Origin: an uncultured Lachnobacterium sp.
Lineage (GTDB): Bacteria > Bacillota > Clostridia > Lachnospirales > Lachnospiraceae
Length of the DNA stretch: 11,626 nucleotides
Direction of reading: 5' to 3'
NCBI GenBank assembly: GCA_900549895.1
Contig: URQG01000037.1
Location: 1 to 11,626, forward strand
Part shown: positions 1-8,284 of the stretch, in pieces
Position numbering within the stretch: the first letter of the stretch is position 1
How the letters are laid out: each line of letters opens with the position of its first letter
Position numbers and translations under genes: made by a program
The notes under the pieces: model-generated
Databases searched by the model: none
What the model was told of the DNA's origin: nothing
The model's input: the letters and a program-made list of their open reading frames with translations, nothing else

Positions 1-2
1 AT

Positions 3-215
3 ATTCCACTGGTAACAAAGAACGTTATTATGGAGTATGCAAATATGAAATGGGAATTACCAAAGAAAGTATTTGATCCCATATTTGAAAAAAAGGCAAA
101 TGAGTATATTTATGGTCAGGTAGTAAAAGAGATAGATGCAGGAATCGCTTTGAAAAGAGTGAGATACAAGGAATTAAATTTAAATTCTATAATAAAAAAT
201 GCAAATGACATGTAA
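3..215 (+). CDS. Unrecognised small protein, possibly the C-terminal end of a longer one
   Basis: The frame is open from the left edge of the window to the TAA at 213-215, so the gene may begin outside. Two internal starts exist: ATG 30 without a visible Shine-Dalgarno sequence, and ATG 45 with GGAG at 32-35, nine bases upstream, which would give a 56-residue protein. The product is charged and basic, with a KKVFDPIFEKKANEYIYGQ stretch and a helical, lysine-rich tail. It has no signal peptide, membrane segment or cysteine motif. I do not recognise the family. Its position just ahead of the large ICE helicase suggests an element-borne gene, but its function is unknown. The composition looks coding, yet the evidence for expression is only the possible ribosome binding site. 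Confidence 0.45.
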   Translation: MPLVTKNVIMEYANMKWELPKKVFDPIFEKKANEYIYGQVVKEIDAGIALKRVRYKELNLNSIIKNANDM

Positions 216-276
216 GGTTGACATAAGCAAAGATGAAAAAGTGAATACAGAGTAAATCAATAATAACACGATATAT

Positions 277-310
277 AGAAAAAGCAGTCTGCATAGGCTG
301 CTTTTTCTGT
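277..310 (+). terminator. Hairpin with U-rich 3' arm before the giant gene
   Basis: An 11-bp perfect stem pairs AGAAAAAGCAG (277-287) with CTGCTTTTTCT (298-308) around a 10-base loop. The T5 run lies inside the 3' arm. It could terminate transcription from the small upstream gene, act in both directions because the 5' arm is A-rich, or be a leader hairpin of the gene starting at 336. The adjacent sequence continues directly into the AAGGAG ribosome binding site (324-329). Confidence 0.5.
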
Positions 311-335
311 TATCTGAAAAAGGAAGGAGAACTGC

Positions 336-3300
336 GTGAGAAAATATGATTTTATATCGGCTCTGGCAAAGGAGACAGCAGCCGAGGTTGTCAAAAATCG
401 TGAGGAATGGATGAAATACCTTACTACAGCGGCGAGATTATACAAGTATCCGTTCCGGGAACAGCTTTTAATCTATGCACAAAGACCGGACGCAACAGCG
501 TGTGCTTCCATAGAGCTGTGGAATGAGCGTATGCACTGCTGGGTAAACAAAGGGGCAAAAGGTATCGCACTTTTGGACGAGGATGATGCACATGGCAAGC
601 GTCTGAAATATGTATTTGATGTTTCAGATGTCCATGCGGCAAGGAGAATCGGACGGTATCCGGAACTATGGGAATTACATGAGGAACATAAGGAAGATGT
701 AATTAAGCGTCTGGAGCAGACTTATGGTGCTACCGATGATAAGAAGCTATTTGAAGAAAGACTTATGGAGTTAGCTGACAGGATTGCAGCAGATTATTAT
801 GAGGAATTGTTGCCGGATTTGCAGTACATGATCGAGGACAGTTTCTTAGAGGGACTGGACGAGCAGAATGTCGGTATCCGTTTAAGAGATACTTTATCTG
901 AGAGTATTTCTTTTACACTTTTATCTGCCTGCGGTGCAGATATGCAGGAGTATGGTTCGGAGTTTGCTTTCGATTTTATCCATGAATTTAATTCCATGGA
1001 TACCCTTGCGGTACTTGGAGATGCAGCTAATGAACTTGCAAAACCGGTACTTTTAGAGATTGGAAGAACCATAAGGGCATATAACAGGAGCCACGAACAG
1101 GAACAATCGCAAAATTTAACGCAGAAAGGACTTGCAAATACTTCTAAAATAGACTACAATGCGTTAAAGCGTGAAAGCGAGAGCGGACATGAGGAATATA
1201 TTGACAACAATCAAAATAGCGTAGAAAGGGGCAATAGCAATGAATCTGACATACGAAAAGAACGGGGATTATCTGATCCCGACATTACAGGCGGACATTC
1301 AGCCGGAGGGAACGGTAACGAAGTACGGAATGATGAGGGAGACTTATCTGAAGGAGAACCACAGGGGCGTGTACTCAGCGTTTCTTCTGAAAGGGACATT
1401 GAAAGAACACCTGCTGACAATCCAGAAGCAGGCAGAGGAGAGAATGGAGAAACTGATAAGCCAGATGGCGGCAACAGAGGGAGTGACCGAACAGCTCAAG
1501 GAAGCCGATCAGATGCTCTGGGTAGCGAAGATGAACAGCATCCGGAACCGAGCAGAGGAAGTAGTTCTGGGCGAGTTGGTTTACAGCCTGTAACAGATAC
1601 CGATGATCTTCTCCGGGGAGACGCACCGGAACCCACCTTTACACAACTTAGCCTGTTTCCTTCTTTTGAGGAGCAGGTTGGAACAGTCGCAGCAGCGGAA
1701 GCAAGTATGAAATATACCATGCCCGCTGCTTTTTCTTTGCCACAGAATGAACTTGAAACCATTTTAAGGAGTGGCGGAGGAAAACAGCACAGCAGGAAGC
1801 GTATTTTCGCAAAGTACACAGAGGGCAGAAATGCCGAGCAGATGGTGGATTTTCTGAAAAATGAGTACGGACAGACCGGAAAAGGTTTTGAAATCAATGG
1901 AAATCCAGTATCAGTGTGGTTCGATGAGCATGGTATGAGTGTCGGCTATGGAACAAAGGCAAGGGAAACACCGATTGTCACGATGGATTGGGAAGATGTG
2001 GAGAGCCATATCCGTTCCATGATTGAAAATGGTACTTATATGAGTGCCAGTGAAGCATTTCTTGTAGATACACAGGAGAGAAATCGTGTTGCCAATCAGA
2101 TCTATTTCTTCCTGCGAGATGGAATGGATGAAATGCCGGAGGAGCTTGGCTTAAAAGCAGGAAATTATCCGGAAAGTGAAGCAAAACTCATGGAGTTTCT
2201 TTCCACCCATGAGGGCAGGGAACAGCTTAAAAATATTTTGGAAGATGCGGCAAACCGCCTTGCTTCTGGAGAAGCAGAATTAAAATGGCGGCATGTGAAA
2301 TCACCGGAATATCTGTTATCGGAGATAGCAGACCTTGACAGGGAGAGACTGGAATTTCCATTGCCGGATGCGGTGGAGGTAGCACAGGAAGATTTTATCA
2401 CACAGGATGAAATCGACTATGCACTTGGCAGAGGAAGCGGCTATGAGCATGGAGCTTTCCGCATTTATGAGTATTTCATGGAAGGACATGACCAGAAAGA
2501 AACAGTTGCTTTTCTGAAAAATGAATATGGCATCGGTGGCGGTTCCGGTGGACTGCCGGGCAATGATGATTCCCATAATGAACATGACGGAAAAGGTATC
2601 CGTCTGGAGAAGGGCAGTTATGGCAATCCGTATGCAAAAGTGCTTCTGAACTGGAATGTTGTGGAGAAAAGGCTGCGTGAGCTGATCAAAGAGGATAAAT
2701 ATTTATCTCCACAGGGGAAAGAGAATTATAAGGCATACAAAGAGGAACAGGCAGAGAAAGCGAGACAACGTGAGCTTTCCCGTCTGGAGCATGGACAACG
2801 GCTTGAATGTAAGAAGGACATCGAAGCTCTGATTGCTGAGAAATTCAATGGCTTTGTGCTTCCGAGGAATACCGCAGATGAGATCATAGATAAATATGGC
2901 ATTGACTGTGTGGAATTTGTTCTTGCAAATACGGTTACGCATTTTGATTATGACGGTCGTTTTTCGCAGAACAATAAGGACTGGGCAAAGGGCATTGTTG
3001 CGGAAAATGAGTGGCAGAACAATGATCTGATTCTAAGCTCACATCAGGCGGTATTGGACGGATTTACCAATCAGGCGAGAAGATATATCAATGTGCTTCG
3101 GGAAAAAGAAAAGGAAGCACAGCAAAAAATCACGATTGATGGATATGAGTGTGTTCTGGTTGATGAGTGGGGCAGTGAAAAAGAGAAATACCTGCTTGGA
3201 AATAACATAGAGGACAGCAGTTTTTATTATGCACAGGTCAATGGGAAAACCTTTGAATACGACCATAAGCCGGAGCGTAGCGAGGTAGAGGACGATTATA

Positions 3301-6300
3301 TCAATGCCATTGCAGAGGAAGATATTGACAGGCACGAAGCAGAAGTGTTTTCACGCTTTGAGGGGACGGATGGTATCGCAGAGCCGGATGAAACTGAGCC
3401 ACAACAAGAATTTTCACAAGAGAAATCGCAGAAATTATCATGGCATGTGGTACATGATGCAGATGATGAATATGGCAATCCGACACAATGGAGTGCCACC
3501 TTATCAGAGGGAGTATTCCTTTGGATTGATAAGGAAGCGGATGGATATGCGATTTATGATACGGCAGACATTACCCGTCCGGCATTGGAGACATTTTCGA
3601 CTTTGCAGGAAGCAATGGACTGGGGCAATGAACTTGCAGAAAGTGGCATGGAAGCAGAGGCGGAGTTTTCTGGTGAAAGGGAACAGGCTGAGCAGGAAGC
3701 CGATGAACTGGACAGCATAGATACGCAGTCTGCCCGTGAGCGTCTGGAGAATGGAGAAGCAGACCGACAGACAGAGGAAATGTTGTCGCAGGTGCTTACT
3801 GGAGATTGGGAGCCGCTTACACCTTCGTCAGAGGAAAAACAGCCTGCATCAGAAAGGCAATCAGCACAAGAAAGGTCGGTATCAGCACCAGATAAAAGTA
3901 ACGCTGTCAATTTCCATATCAGCGATGACCGATTGGGTGAAGGCTCTCCAAAAGAAAAATTCCAGACAAATATTGCAGCAATCAAGCTGTTGGAGCAGAT
4001 TGAGGGCGAAAACAGATATGCTACACCGGAAGAACAGCAGATTTTATCCCAGTATGTCGGCTGGGGCGGTCTTGCCGATGCGTTTGACGAGAGCAAATCA
4101 AACTGGTCAGCAGAATATCACCAGTTAAAGGAACTGCTATCGCCGGAGGAGTACCGCATGGCAAGGGAGAGTACCTTGAATGCCCATTATACAAGTCCGG
4201 TTATTATCCGCCAGATGTACGAAACATTGGAAAAAATGGGATTTTCCAAAGGAAATGTACTGGAGCCTTCCATGGGTATCGGCAACTTTTTTGGTATGAT
4301 GCCGGATTCCATGAAAGAAAGCAGGCTTTACGGAGTAGAGCTTGACAGCATTACCGGACGCATTGCAAGGCAGCTTTATCCGCAGGCAGATGTGCAGATC
4401 AAAGGTTTTGAAAAGACCGATTATCCGAACGATTTCTTTGATGTGGCAATCGGAAATGTACCTTTTGGTCAGTATAAGGTGGCAGATAAGCAGTATGATA
4501 AAAATAATTTCCTGATCCATGATTATTTTTTGGCAAAGACGTTGGATAAGGTGCGTCCCGGAGGTGTAGTTGCTTTTATCACAAGTAAGGGAACCATGGA
4601 CAAGGCAAGTCCGGAGGTCAGAAGATACCTTGCACAAAGAGCAGACCTGCTTGGTGCAGTCAGACTTCCGAATACCGCATTTAAGGCAAATGCAGGAACC
4701 GAAGTCACTTCGGATATTTTATTTTTCCAGAAGCGTGACCGCATGGTGGAGCGTGAGCCGGACTGGGTACATCTGGGAGAGGACGCAAATGGCATTACAA
4801 TGAACGCTTACTTTGCAGAGCACCCGGAGCAGATCGTAGGAAAGATGGAAATGGTATCCGGTCCTTATGGCATGGAAAGCACCTGCAAGGCAGATGATGG
4901 CAGACCATTTGAGGAGCAGTTAGCGAAAGCACTTCAAAACATTACAGGACAGATTGATACGATTGATCTGGATGAGGAGCTTGCGGATGAAATGAGCAGG
5001 CAGAGTATTCCTGCTGATCCGTCCGTCAAGAATTTCAGTTATACCGTAGTCGATAATGAGGTATATTACCGTGAAAACTCTGTCATGAAGCCGGTGGAAG
5101 TATCAGACACCGCAAAAGAACGTATCAAGGGAATGGTGGCAATCCGTAACTGTACGCAGGAACTGATTGATATGCAGCTTGAGGAATGCTCCGATGTAAC
5201 AATTAAGGAAAAGCAGACAGAACTTAATAGCCTGTATGATAATTTCTCTAAGAAATATGGTCTGATCAATTCACAGACGAATAAGAGAGCCTTTAATCAG
5301 GACAGCAGTTATTGCCTGTTGTGTTCTTTGGAAAAACTTGATGATGAGGGCAATTTCAAAGGCAAGGCGGATATGTTCACGAAGCGTACCATTAAAAGGG
5401 CAGAGGTTGTCACAAGTGTGGATACCGCAAGTGAAGCGCTGGCAGTATCTTTAGCAGAGAAAGCCAAAATCGACCTTGATTATATGGGAGCGCTTACCGG
5501 AAGAGATAAGGATACACTTACCGAGGAACTTCGTGGTGTTATTTTCCAGAATCCGCTTACGGATGTGTGGGAGACAGCAGACCAGTATCTCAGCGGCAAT
5601 GTGCGTGAGAAACTTGCCATAGCAGCCACTTATGCGGAAAATCATCCGGAATATGCTCCAAATGTGCAGGCTCTTACTCAGGTACAGCCGAGGGAGCTGG
5701 ACGCATCGGAGATCGAGGTACGTATCGGTGCCACATGGATTGATCCAAAGTATATCAATGATTTTATGCGTGATATTTTCCAGACACCGGAACATTTATT
5801 CCGCAGGGATACGATAGGTGTGCAGTTTTCGGGTGTAACCGGAGAGTGGAATGTAAAGGGCAAAAATGCGGACTATGGCAATACGCTTGTCAACATGACA
5901 TACGGTACAAGCCGGGTAAATGCCTATAAGATACTGGAAGATTCCCTGAACCTCAAAGATACGAGAGTATATGACACCATTGAGGAGGATGGAAAGGAAA
6001 AGAGAGTCCTCAATAAAAAGGAAACCATGATTGCAAGCCAGAAGCAGGAAGCAATAAGGGAGGCATTTAAGGACTGGGTATTCCGTGATCCGGAACGCAG
6101 GCAGACACTTGTGGCAAAATATAATGAGCTTTTCAATTCCACCAGACCAAGAGAATATGACGGTTCGCATCTGAAATTTCCGGGCATGACACCGGATATT
6201 GAATTAAAGCCGCATCAGAAAAATGCGGTTGCCCATGTGCTGTATGGAGATAATACCCTGCTTGCGCATTGCGTCGGTGCCGGAAAGACCTTTGAAATGA

Positions 6301-7811
6301 CAGCAGCGGCAATGGAAAGCAAGCGTCTGGGACTATGCCAGAAGTCATTATTTGTAGTGCCGAACCATTTGACCGAGCAGTGGGCAAGTGATTTCTTACG
6401 GTTATATCCAGGAGCAAATATCCTTGCAGCAACGAAAAAGGATTTTGAACCTGCCAACCGTAAAAAGTTCTGTTCCCGTATTGCCACAGGCGATTATGAT
6501 GCCGTTATCATCGGACATAGCCAGTTTGAAAAAATCCCATTATCGCAGGAGAGACAGGCAGCTACAATCGAAAGACAGATTGATGAGATCGAGCTTGCCA
6601 TTGAACAGGCGAAAAAAGATAATGGGGAGCGTTATACCATTAAGCAGATGGAAAAATCAAGAAAAGCATTGCAGGTGCGTCTTGATAAATTAAATGACCA
6701 GAGCCGGAAAGATAATGTCGTAACCTTTGAGCAGTTGGGGGTAGACAGGCTGTTTGTGGATGAGAGCCACAATTACAAGAACCTGTTCCTTTATACGAAA
6801 ATGAGGAATGTGGCAGGTATCGCACAGACAGAAGCACAGAAGTCATCTGATATGTTTGCCAAGTGCCAGTATCTTGATGAAATCACGGGTGGCAAGGGTG
6901 TAACTTTTGCGACCGGAACGCCAATTTCCAACAGCATGACGGAGCTTTACACGAATATGCGTTATCTTCAGTATGGAACGCTCCAAAAGCTGGGACTGGG
7001 ACATTTTGACGCATGGGCGGCTTCTTTTGGAGAAACACAGACAGCCATAGAGCTTGCACCGGAAGGAACCGGATACCGGGCAAAGACAAGATTTGCGAAG
7101 TTTTTCAATCTGCCGGAGCTGATTGCACTTTTCAAGGAGAGTGCGGACATTCAGACACCGGATATGTTAAAACTTCCTGTGCCGGAAGCAGAATATGAAA
7201 ATGTGGTTCTAAAGCCGAGTGAGTTCCAGAAAGACATGGTAGCGTCACTTGCGGAACGTGCCGAAGCAGTCCGGGACAGGCAGGTACAGCCTTACGAGGA
7301 CAACATGTTAAAGATTACCAATGACGGAAGAAAGCTGGCACTTGATCAGAGATTACTCAACGATATGCTGCCGGATGAGGAAAATTCCAAAGCGTCAACC
7401 TGTGTGGAGAAAGCCTATAAGATATGGGAAAATACCAAAGAGCAGAAGTCAGCACAGTTGATTTTCTGTGATTTATCGACACCGAAGGGCGATGGCACTT
7501 TCAATGTGTATGAGGATATAAAAAATAAGCTCATGGAAAAAGGAGTGCCGGAGAATGAGATAGCATTTATCCATGATGCCAATACAGAACTCAGAAAAGC
7601 AGAGCTGTTTGCAAAAGTAAGAAGCGGACAGGTTCGTTTTTTATTAGGTTCCACCGCCAAAATGGGAGCCGGTACGAATGTGCAGGACAGACTGATTGCA
7701 TTGCATCATTTGGATGTGCCTTGGAGACCTTCTGATGTAGGACGGATTTTGCGGACATCCAAAATAAAAAAGAATGTGGAGGTAACAGACAATGGCAAAA
7801 TCATTATTTGA
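336..7811 (+). CDS. Giant ArdC-like / N6-adenine methylase / SNF2-type helicase fusion of an ICE, 3'-truncated
   Basis: The start is GTG 336, with AAGGAG at 324-329 six bases upstream. Seen in the 2491-residue product: an ArdC-like N-terminal segment (about 36-83, YPFREQLLIYAQRPDAT); a disordered G/E/D/R/S linker (about 290-430); a duplicated domain (about 468-575 and 688-800); a SAM-binding motif VLEPSMGIGNFFG at 1308; methylase motif NVPF at 1374; helicase motif I VGAGKT (Lys 1984); a coiled-coil insert (about 2072-2127); motif II DESH at 2142; motif III ATGTPISNS at about 2192; and motif V GSTAKMGAGTNVQD. This architecture is known from DarB-like antirestriction proteins and the large helicase-methylases of Tn1549-like ICEs. 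A role in protecting or processing transferred DNA is inferred. After WRPSD the family pattern is lost (VGRILRTS instead of a GRIxRQGN motif VI) and the frame stops, so the normal C-terminal region is missing and helicase activity is doubtful. The last 20 bases overlap tnpV. Confidence 0.9.
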   Translation: MRKYDFISALAKETAAEVVKNREEWMKYLTTAARLYKYPFREQLLIYAQRPDATACASIELWNERMHCWVNKGAKGIALLDEDDAHGKRLKYVFDVSDVHAARRIGRYPELWELHEEHKEDVIKRLEQTYGATDDKKLFEERLMELADRIAADYYEELLPDLQYMIEDSFLEGLDEQNVGIRLRDTLSESISFTLLSACGADMQEYGSEFAFDFIHEFNSMDTLAVLGDAANELAKPVLLEIGRTIRAYNRSHEQEQSQNLTQKGLANTSKIDYNALKRESESGHEEYIDNNQNSVERGNSNESDIRKERGLSDPDITGGHSAGGNGNEVRNDEGDLSEGEPQGRVLSVSSERDIERTPADNPEAGRGENGETDKPDGGNRGSDRTAQGSRSDALGSEDEQHPEPSRGSSSGRVGLQPVTDTDDLLRGDAPEPTFTQLSLFPSFEEQVGTVAAAEASMKYTMPAAFSLPQNELETILRSGGGKQHSRKRIFAKYTEGRNAEQMVDFLKNEYGQTGKGFEINGNPVSVWFDEHGMSVGYGTKARETPIVTMDWEDVESHIRSMIENGTYMSASEAFLVDTQERNRVANQIYFFLRDGMDEMPEELGLKAGNYPESEAKLMEFLSTHEGREQLKNILEDAANRLASGEAELKWRHVKSPEYLLSEIADLDRERLEFPLPDAVEVAQEDFITQDEIDYALGRGSGYEHGAFRIYEYFMEGHDQKETVAFLKNEYGIGGGSGGLPGNDDSHNEHDGKGIRLEKGSYGNPYAKVLLNWNVVEKRLRELIKEDKYLSPQGKENYKAYKEEQAEKARQRELSRLEHGQRLECKKDIEALIAEKFNGFVLPRNTADEIIDKYGIDCVEFVLANTVTHFDYDGRFSQNNKDWAKGIVAENEWQNNDLILSSHQAVLDGFTNQARRYINVLREKEKEAQQKITIDGYECVLVDEWGSEKEKYLLGNNIEDSSFYYAQVNGKTFEYDHKPERSEVEDDYINAIAEEDIDRHEAEVFSRFEGTDGIAEPDETEPQQEFSQEKSQKLSWHVVHDADDEYGNPTQWSATLSEGVFLWIDKEADGYAIYDTADITRPALETFSTLQEAMDWGNELAESGMEAEAEFSGEREQAEQEADELDSIDTQSARERLENGEADRQTEEMLSQVLTGDWEPLTPSSEEKQPASERQSAQERSVSAPDKSNAVNFHISDDRLGEGSPKEKFQTNIAAIKLLEQIEGENRYATPEEQQILSQYVGWGGLADAFDESKSNWSAEYHQLKELLSPEEYRMARESTLNAHYTSPVIIRQMYETLEKMGFSKGNVLEPSMGIGNFFGMMPDSMKESRLYGVELDSITGRIARQLYPQADVQIKGFEKTDYPNDFFDVAIGNVPFGQYKVADKQYDKNNFLIHDYFLAKTLDKVRPGGVVAFITSKGTMDKASPEVRRYLAQRADLLGAVRLPNTAFKANAGTEVTSDILFFQKRDRMVEREPDWVHLGEDANGITMNAYFAEHPEQIVGKMEMVSGPYGMESTCKADDGRPFEEQLAKALQNITGQIDTIDLDEELADEMSRQSIPADPSVKNFSYTVVDNEVYYRENSVMKPVEVSDTAKERIKGMVAIRNCTQELIDMQLEECSDVTIKEKQTELNSLYDNFSKKYGLINSQTNKRAFNQDSSYCLLCSLEKLDDEGNFKGKADMFTKRTIKRAEVVTSVDTASEALAVSLAEKAKIDLDYMGALTGRDKDTLTEELRGVIFQNPLTDVWETADQYLSGNVREKLAIAATYAENHPEYAPNVQALTQVQPRELDASEIEVRIGATWIDPKYINDFMRDIFQTPEHLFRRDTIGVQFSGVTGEWNVKGKNADYGNTLVNMTYGTSRVNAYKILEDSLNLKDTRVYDTIEEDGKEKRVLNKKETMIASQKQEAIREAFKDWVFRDPERRQTLVAKYNELFNSTRPREYDGSHLKFPGMTPDIELKPHQKNAVAHVLYGDNTLLAHCVGAGKTFEMTAAAMESKRLGLCQKSLFVVPNHLTEQWASDFLRLYPGANILAATKKDFEPANRKKFCSRIATGDYDAVIIGHSQFEKIPLSQERQAATIERQIDEIELAIEQAKKDNGERYTIKQMEKSRKALQVRLDKLNDQSRKDNVVTFEQLGVDRLFVDESHNYKNLFLYTKMRNVAGIAQTEAQKSSDMFAKCQYLDEITGGKGVTFATGTPISNSMTELYTNMRYLQYGTLQKLGLGHFDAWAASFGETQTAIELAPEGTGYRAKTRFAKFFNLPELIALFKESADIQTPDMLKLPVPEAEYENVVLKPSEFQKDMVASLAERAEAVRDRQVQPYEDNMLKITNDGRKLALDQRLLNDMLPDEENSKASTCVEKAYKIWENTKEQKSAQLIFCDLSTPKGDGTFNVYEDIKNKLMEKGVPENEIAFIHDANTELRKAELFAKVRSGQVRFLLGSTAKMGAGTNVQDRLIALHHLDVPWRPSDVGRILRTSKIKKNVEVTDNGKIII
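1240..1593 (+). CDS. tnpV: TnpV-like protein encoded inside the helicase gene in the +1 frame
   Basis: This is a complete 117-codon frame, ATG 1240 to TAA 1591-1593, with AAAGGGG at 1225-1231 eight bases upstream. The product matches the free-standing TnpV at 7792 along its whole length: YEKNGDYLIPTL against YERQGDYLIPCL, a shared YLK, GVTEQLK against GITEQLK, and MNSIRNRAEEVV against LNNIRACAREIV. By hand count about 31 of 84 residues are identical in the C-terminal block without gaps. TnpV is a small protein family first named from Tn4451-type clostridial transposons; its biochemical role is not established. The gene lies entirely within helicase codons about 302-420, where the helicase frame reads as low-complexity G/E/D/R/S linker. 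Homology to a second gene in the same window makes a chance frame very unlikely. Whether it is translated is not shown; the ribosome binding site is moderate. Confidence 0.75.
   Translation: MNLTYEKNGDYLIPTLQADIQPEGTVTKYGMMRETYLKENHRGVYSAFLLKGTLKEHLLTIQKQAEERMEKLISQMAATEGVTEQLKEADQMLWVAKMNSIRNRAEEVVLGELVYSL
1737..2730 (+). repeat. Diverged duplicated domain within the giant protein
   Basis: Two copies of one domain lie in the helicase frame. Copy 1 is at about 1737-2060 (residues 468-575) and copy 2 at about 2397-2730 (residues 688-800). Both run: start of domain (LPQNELETIL / ITQDEIDYAL), a GxGxxHxxxRIxxYFxEG-like helix, then FLKNEYG (both copies), a glycine-rich turn, a V/L-x-W-x-x-VExxxRxxI helix, and KYLS or TYMS. 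At DNA level the FLKNEYG segment is nearly identical in the two copies (1851-1870 and 2511-2530). The domain's function is unknown to me. Confidence 0.65.
7735..7791 (+). other. Junction between broken helicase and tnpV
   Basis: The helicase reads normally through the WRPSD motif (ending near 7734). It then gives VGRILR, then TSKIKK, then NVEV, and then tnpV sequence in another frame. GRILR resembles the core of motif VI, but it sits only one residue after WRPSD instead of about five, and the RQGN that should follow is absent. The bases coding NVEV also contain the tnpV ribosome binding site GGAGG (7778-7782). This looks like a deletion or recombination scar whose exact edge cannot be fixed by eye. 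An assembly join is the alternative. Confidence 0.5.
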
Positions 7812-8166
7812 GGAACTGGGCGGCAAATACGAAAGGCAAGGGGATTATTTGATACCGTGCTTAACTGTACCCGCCGAAGAAGAACAGGCAATAGGCATCT
7901 GGGGGCAACGGCATTTAGATTATCTAAAACAGTACCGTAAAGTTACATACACCAATCTTCTTACAAGCGGCAGGCTAAACGCCTACCTTGCCGACATCAA
8001 CAGACAGGCACAGGAACGCTTTGAAAGGCTCATAGAGGGTATGAAACAGGCACAGGGCATAACGGAACAGCTAAAGGCAGAAAACGCCTTAGAATGGACA
8101 GGATGCCTCAATAACATAAGGGCTTGTGCGAGGGAGATTGTGGAAAAGGAAATTATTTTTGCATAA
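7792..8166 (+). CDS. tnpV: TnpV family transposon-encoded protein
   Basis: A 124-residue protein. ATG 7792 is preceded by GGAGG (7778-7782) at nine bases, a good start. The N-terminus MAKSLFEELGGKYERQGDYLIP, the WGQRHLDYLKQYRK block, the QAQERFERLI helix, GITEQLKAENALEW and the LNNIR helix near the C-terminus are the pattern I know for TnpV, a family originally named from Tn4451-like mobilisable transposons. The protein is soluble and mostly helical; its molecular role is not established. It overlaps the end of the broken helicase frame by 20 bases in another frame and is followed by a terminator at 8177-8206, so it is probably the last gene of that transcript. The nested gene at 1240 is a diverged paralogue. 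Confidence 0.85.
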   Translation: MAKSLFEELGGKYERQGDYLIPCLTVPAEEEQAIGIWGQRHLDYLKQYRKVTYTNLLTSGRLNAYLADINRQAQERFERLIEGMKQAQGITEQLKAENALEWTGCLNNIRACAREIVEKEIIFA

Positions 8167-8176
8167 ACAGATGATT

Positions 8177-8206
8177 AGTGGCAGGGGGAAATCCTGCCGC
8201 TTTTTC
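8177..8206 (+). terminator. Rho-independent terminator after tnpV
   Basis: The stem AGTGGCAGG (8177-8185) pairs with CCTGCCGCT (8193-8201), including one G-U pair, around a 7-base loop. It is followed by a T5 run. It lies 11 bases after the tnpV stop codon and just before the tet(O) promoter, insulating the resistance gene from upstream transcription. Confidence 0.8.
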
Positions 8207-8214
8207 TGCTTTAG

Positions 8215-8252
8215 TTTGTCAGCTTGACAAATAAAGGGTTAAGGAATATAAT
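8215..8252 (+). promoter_or_regulatory. Perfect-consensus sigma-A promoter for tet(O), with palindrome over the -35 box
   Basis: The -35 box TTGACA (8224-8229) and -10 box TATAAT (8247-8252) both match consensus exactly and are separated by 17 bases. Transcription would start near 8259. The -35 box sits inside a 17-bp palindrome, TTTGTCA (8215-8221), GCT, TGACAAA (8225-8231), which could be an operator or just sequence symmetry. A promoter this strong ahead of a resistance gene fits control by attenuation downstream. Confidence 0.85.
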
Positions 8253-8284
8253 TAGATTCAGTATTATACAAGGAGTTAATAAAT

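Noticed and set aside
218..247. TTGACA at 218-223 as a promoter for the giant gene
   Set aside because: No acceptable -10 box lies 16-18 bases downstream (the nearest is the weak TGAATA at 242-247), so I do not call a promoter.
3554..4096. 180-residue reverse-strand frame inside the helicase gene, Ser/Cys/Ala-rich
   Set aside because: It has no ribosome binding site or recognisable motif. It is the mirror of a Glu/Gln-rich helicase linker and shows no homology to anything in the window.
3304..4128. Two forward-strand overlapping frames (3304-3720 and 3736-4128) in the helicase gene
   Set aside because: Unlike the 1240 frame, they show no family resemblance, have odd Met/Arg/Lys-rich composition and lack ribosome binding sites.
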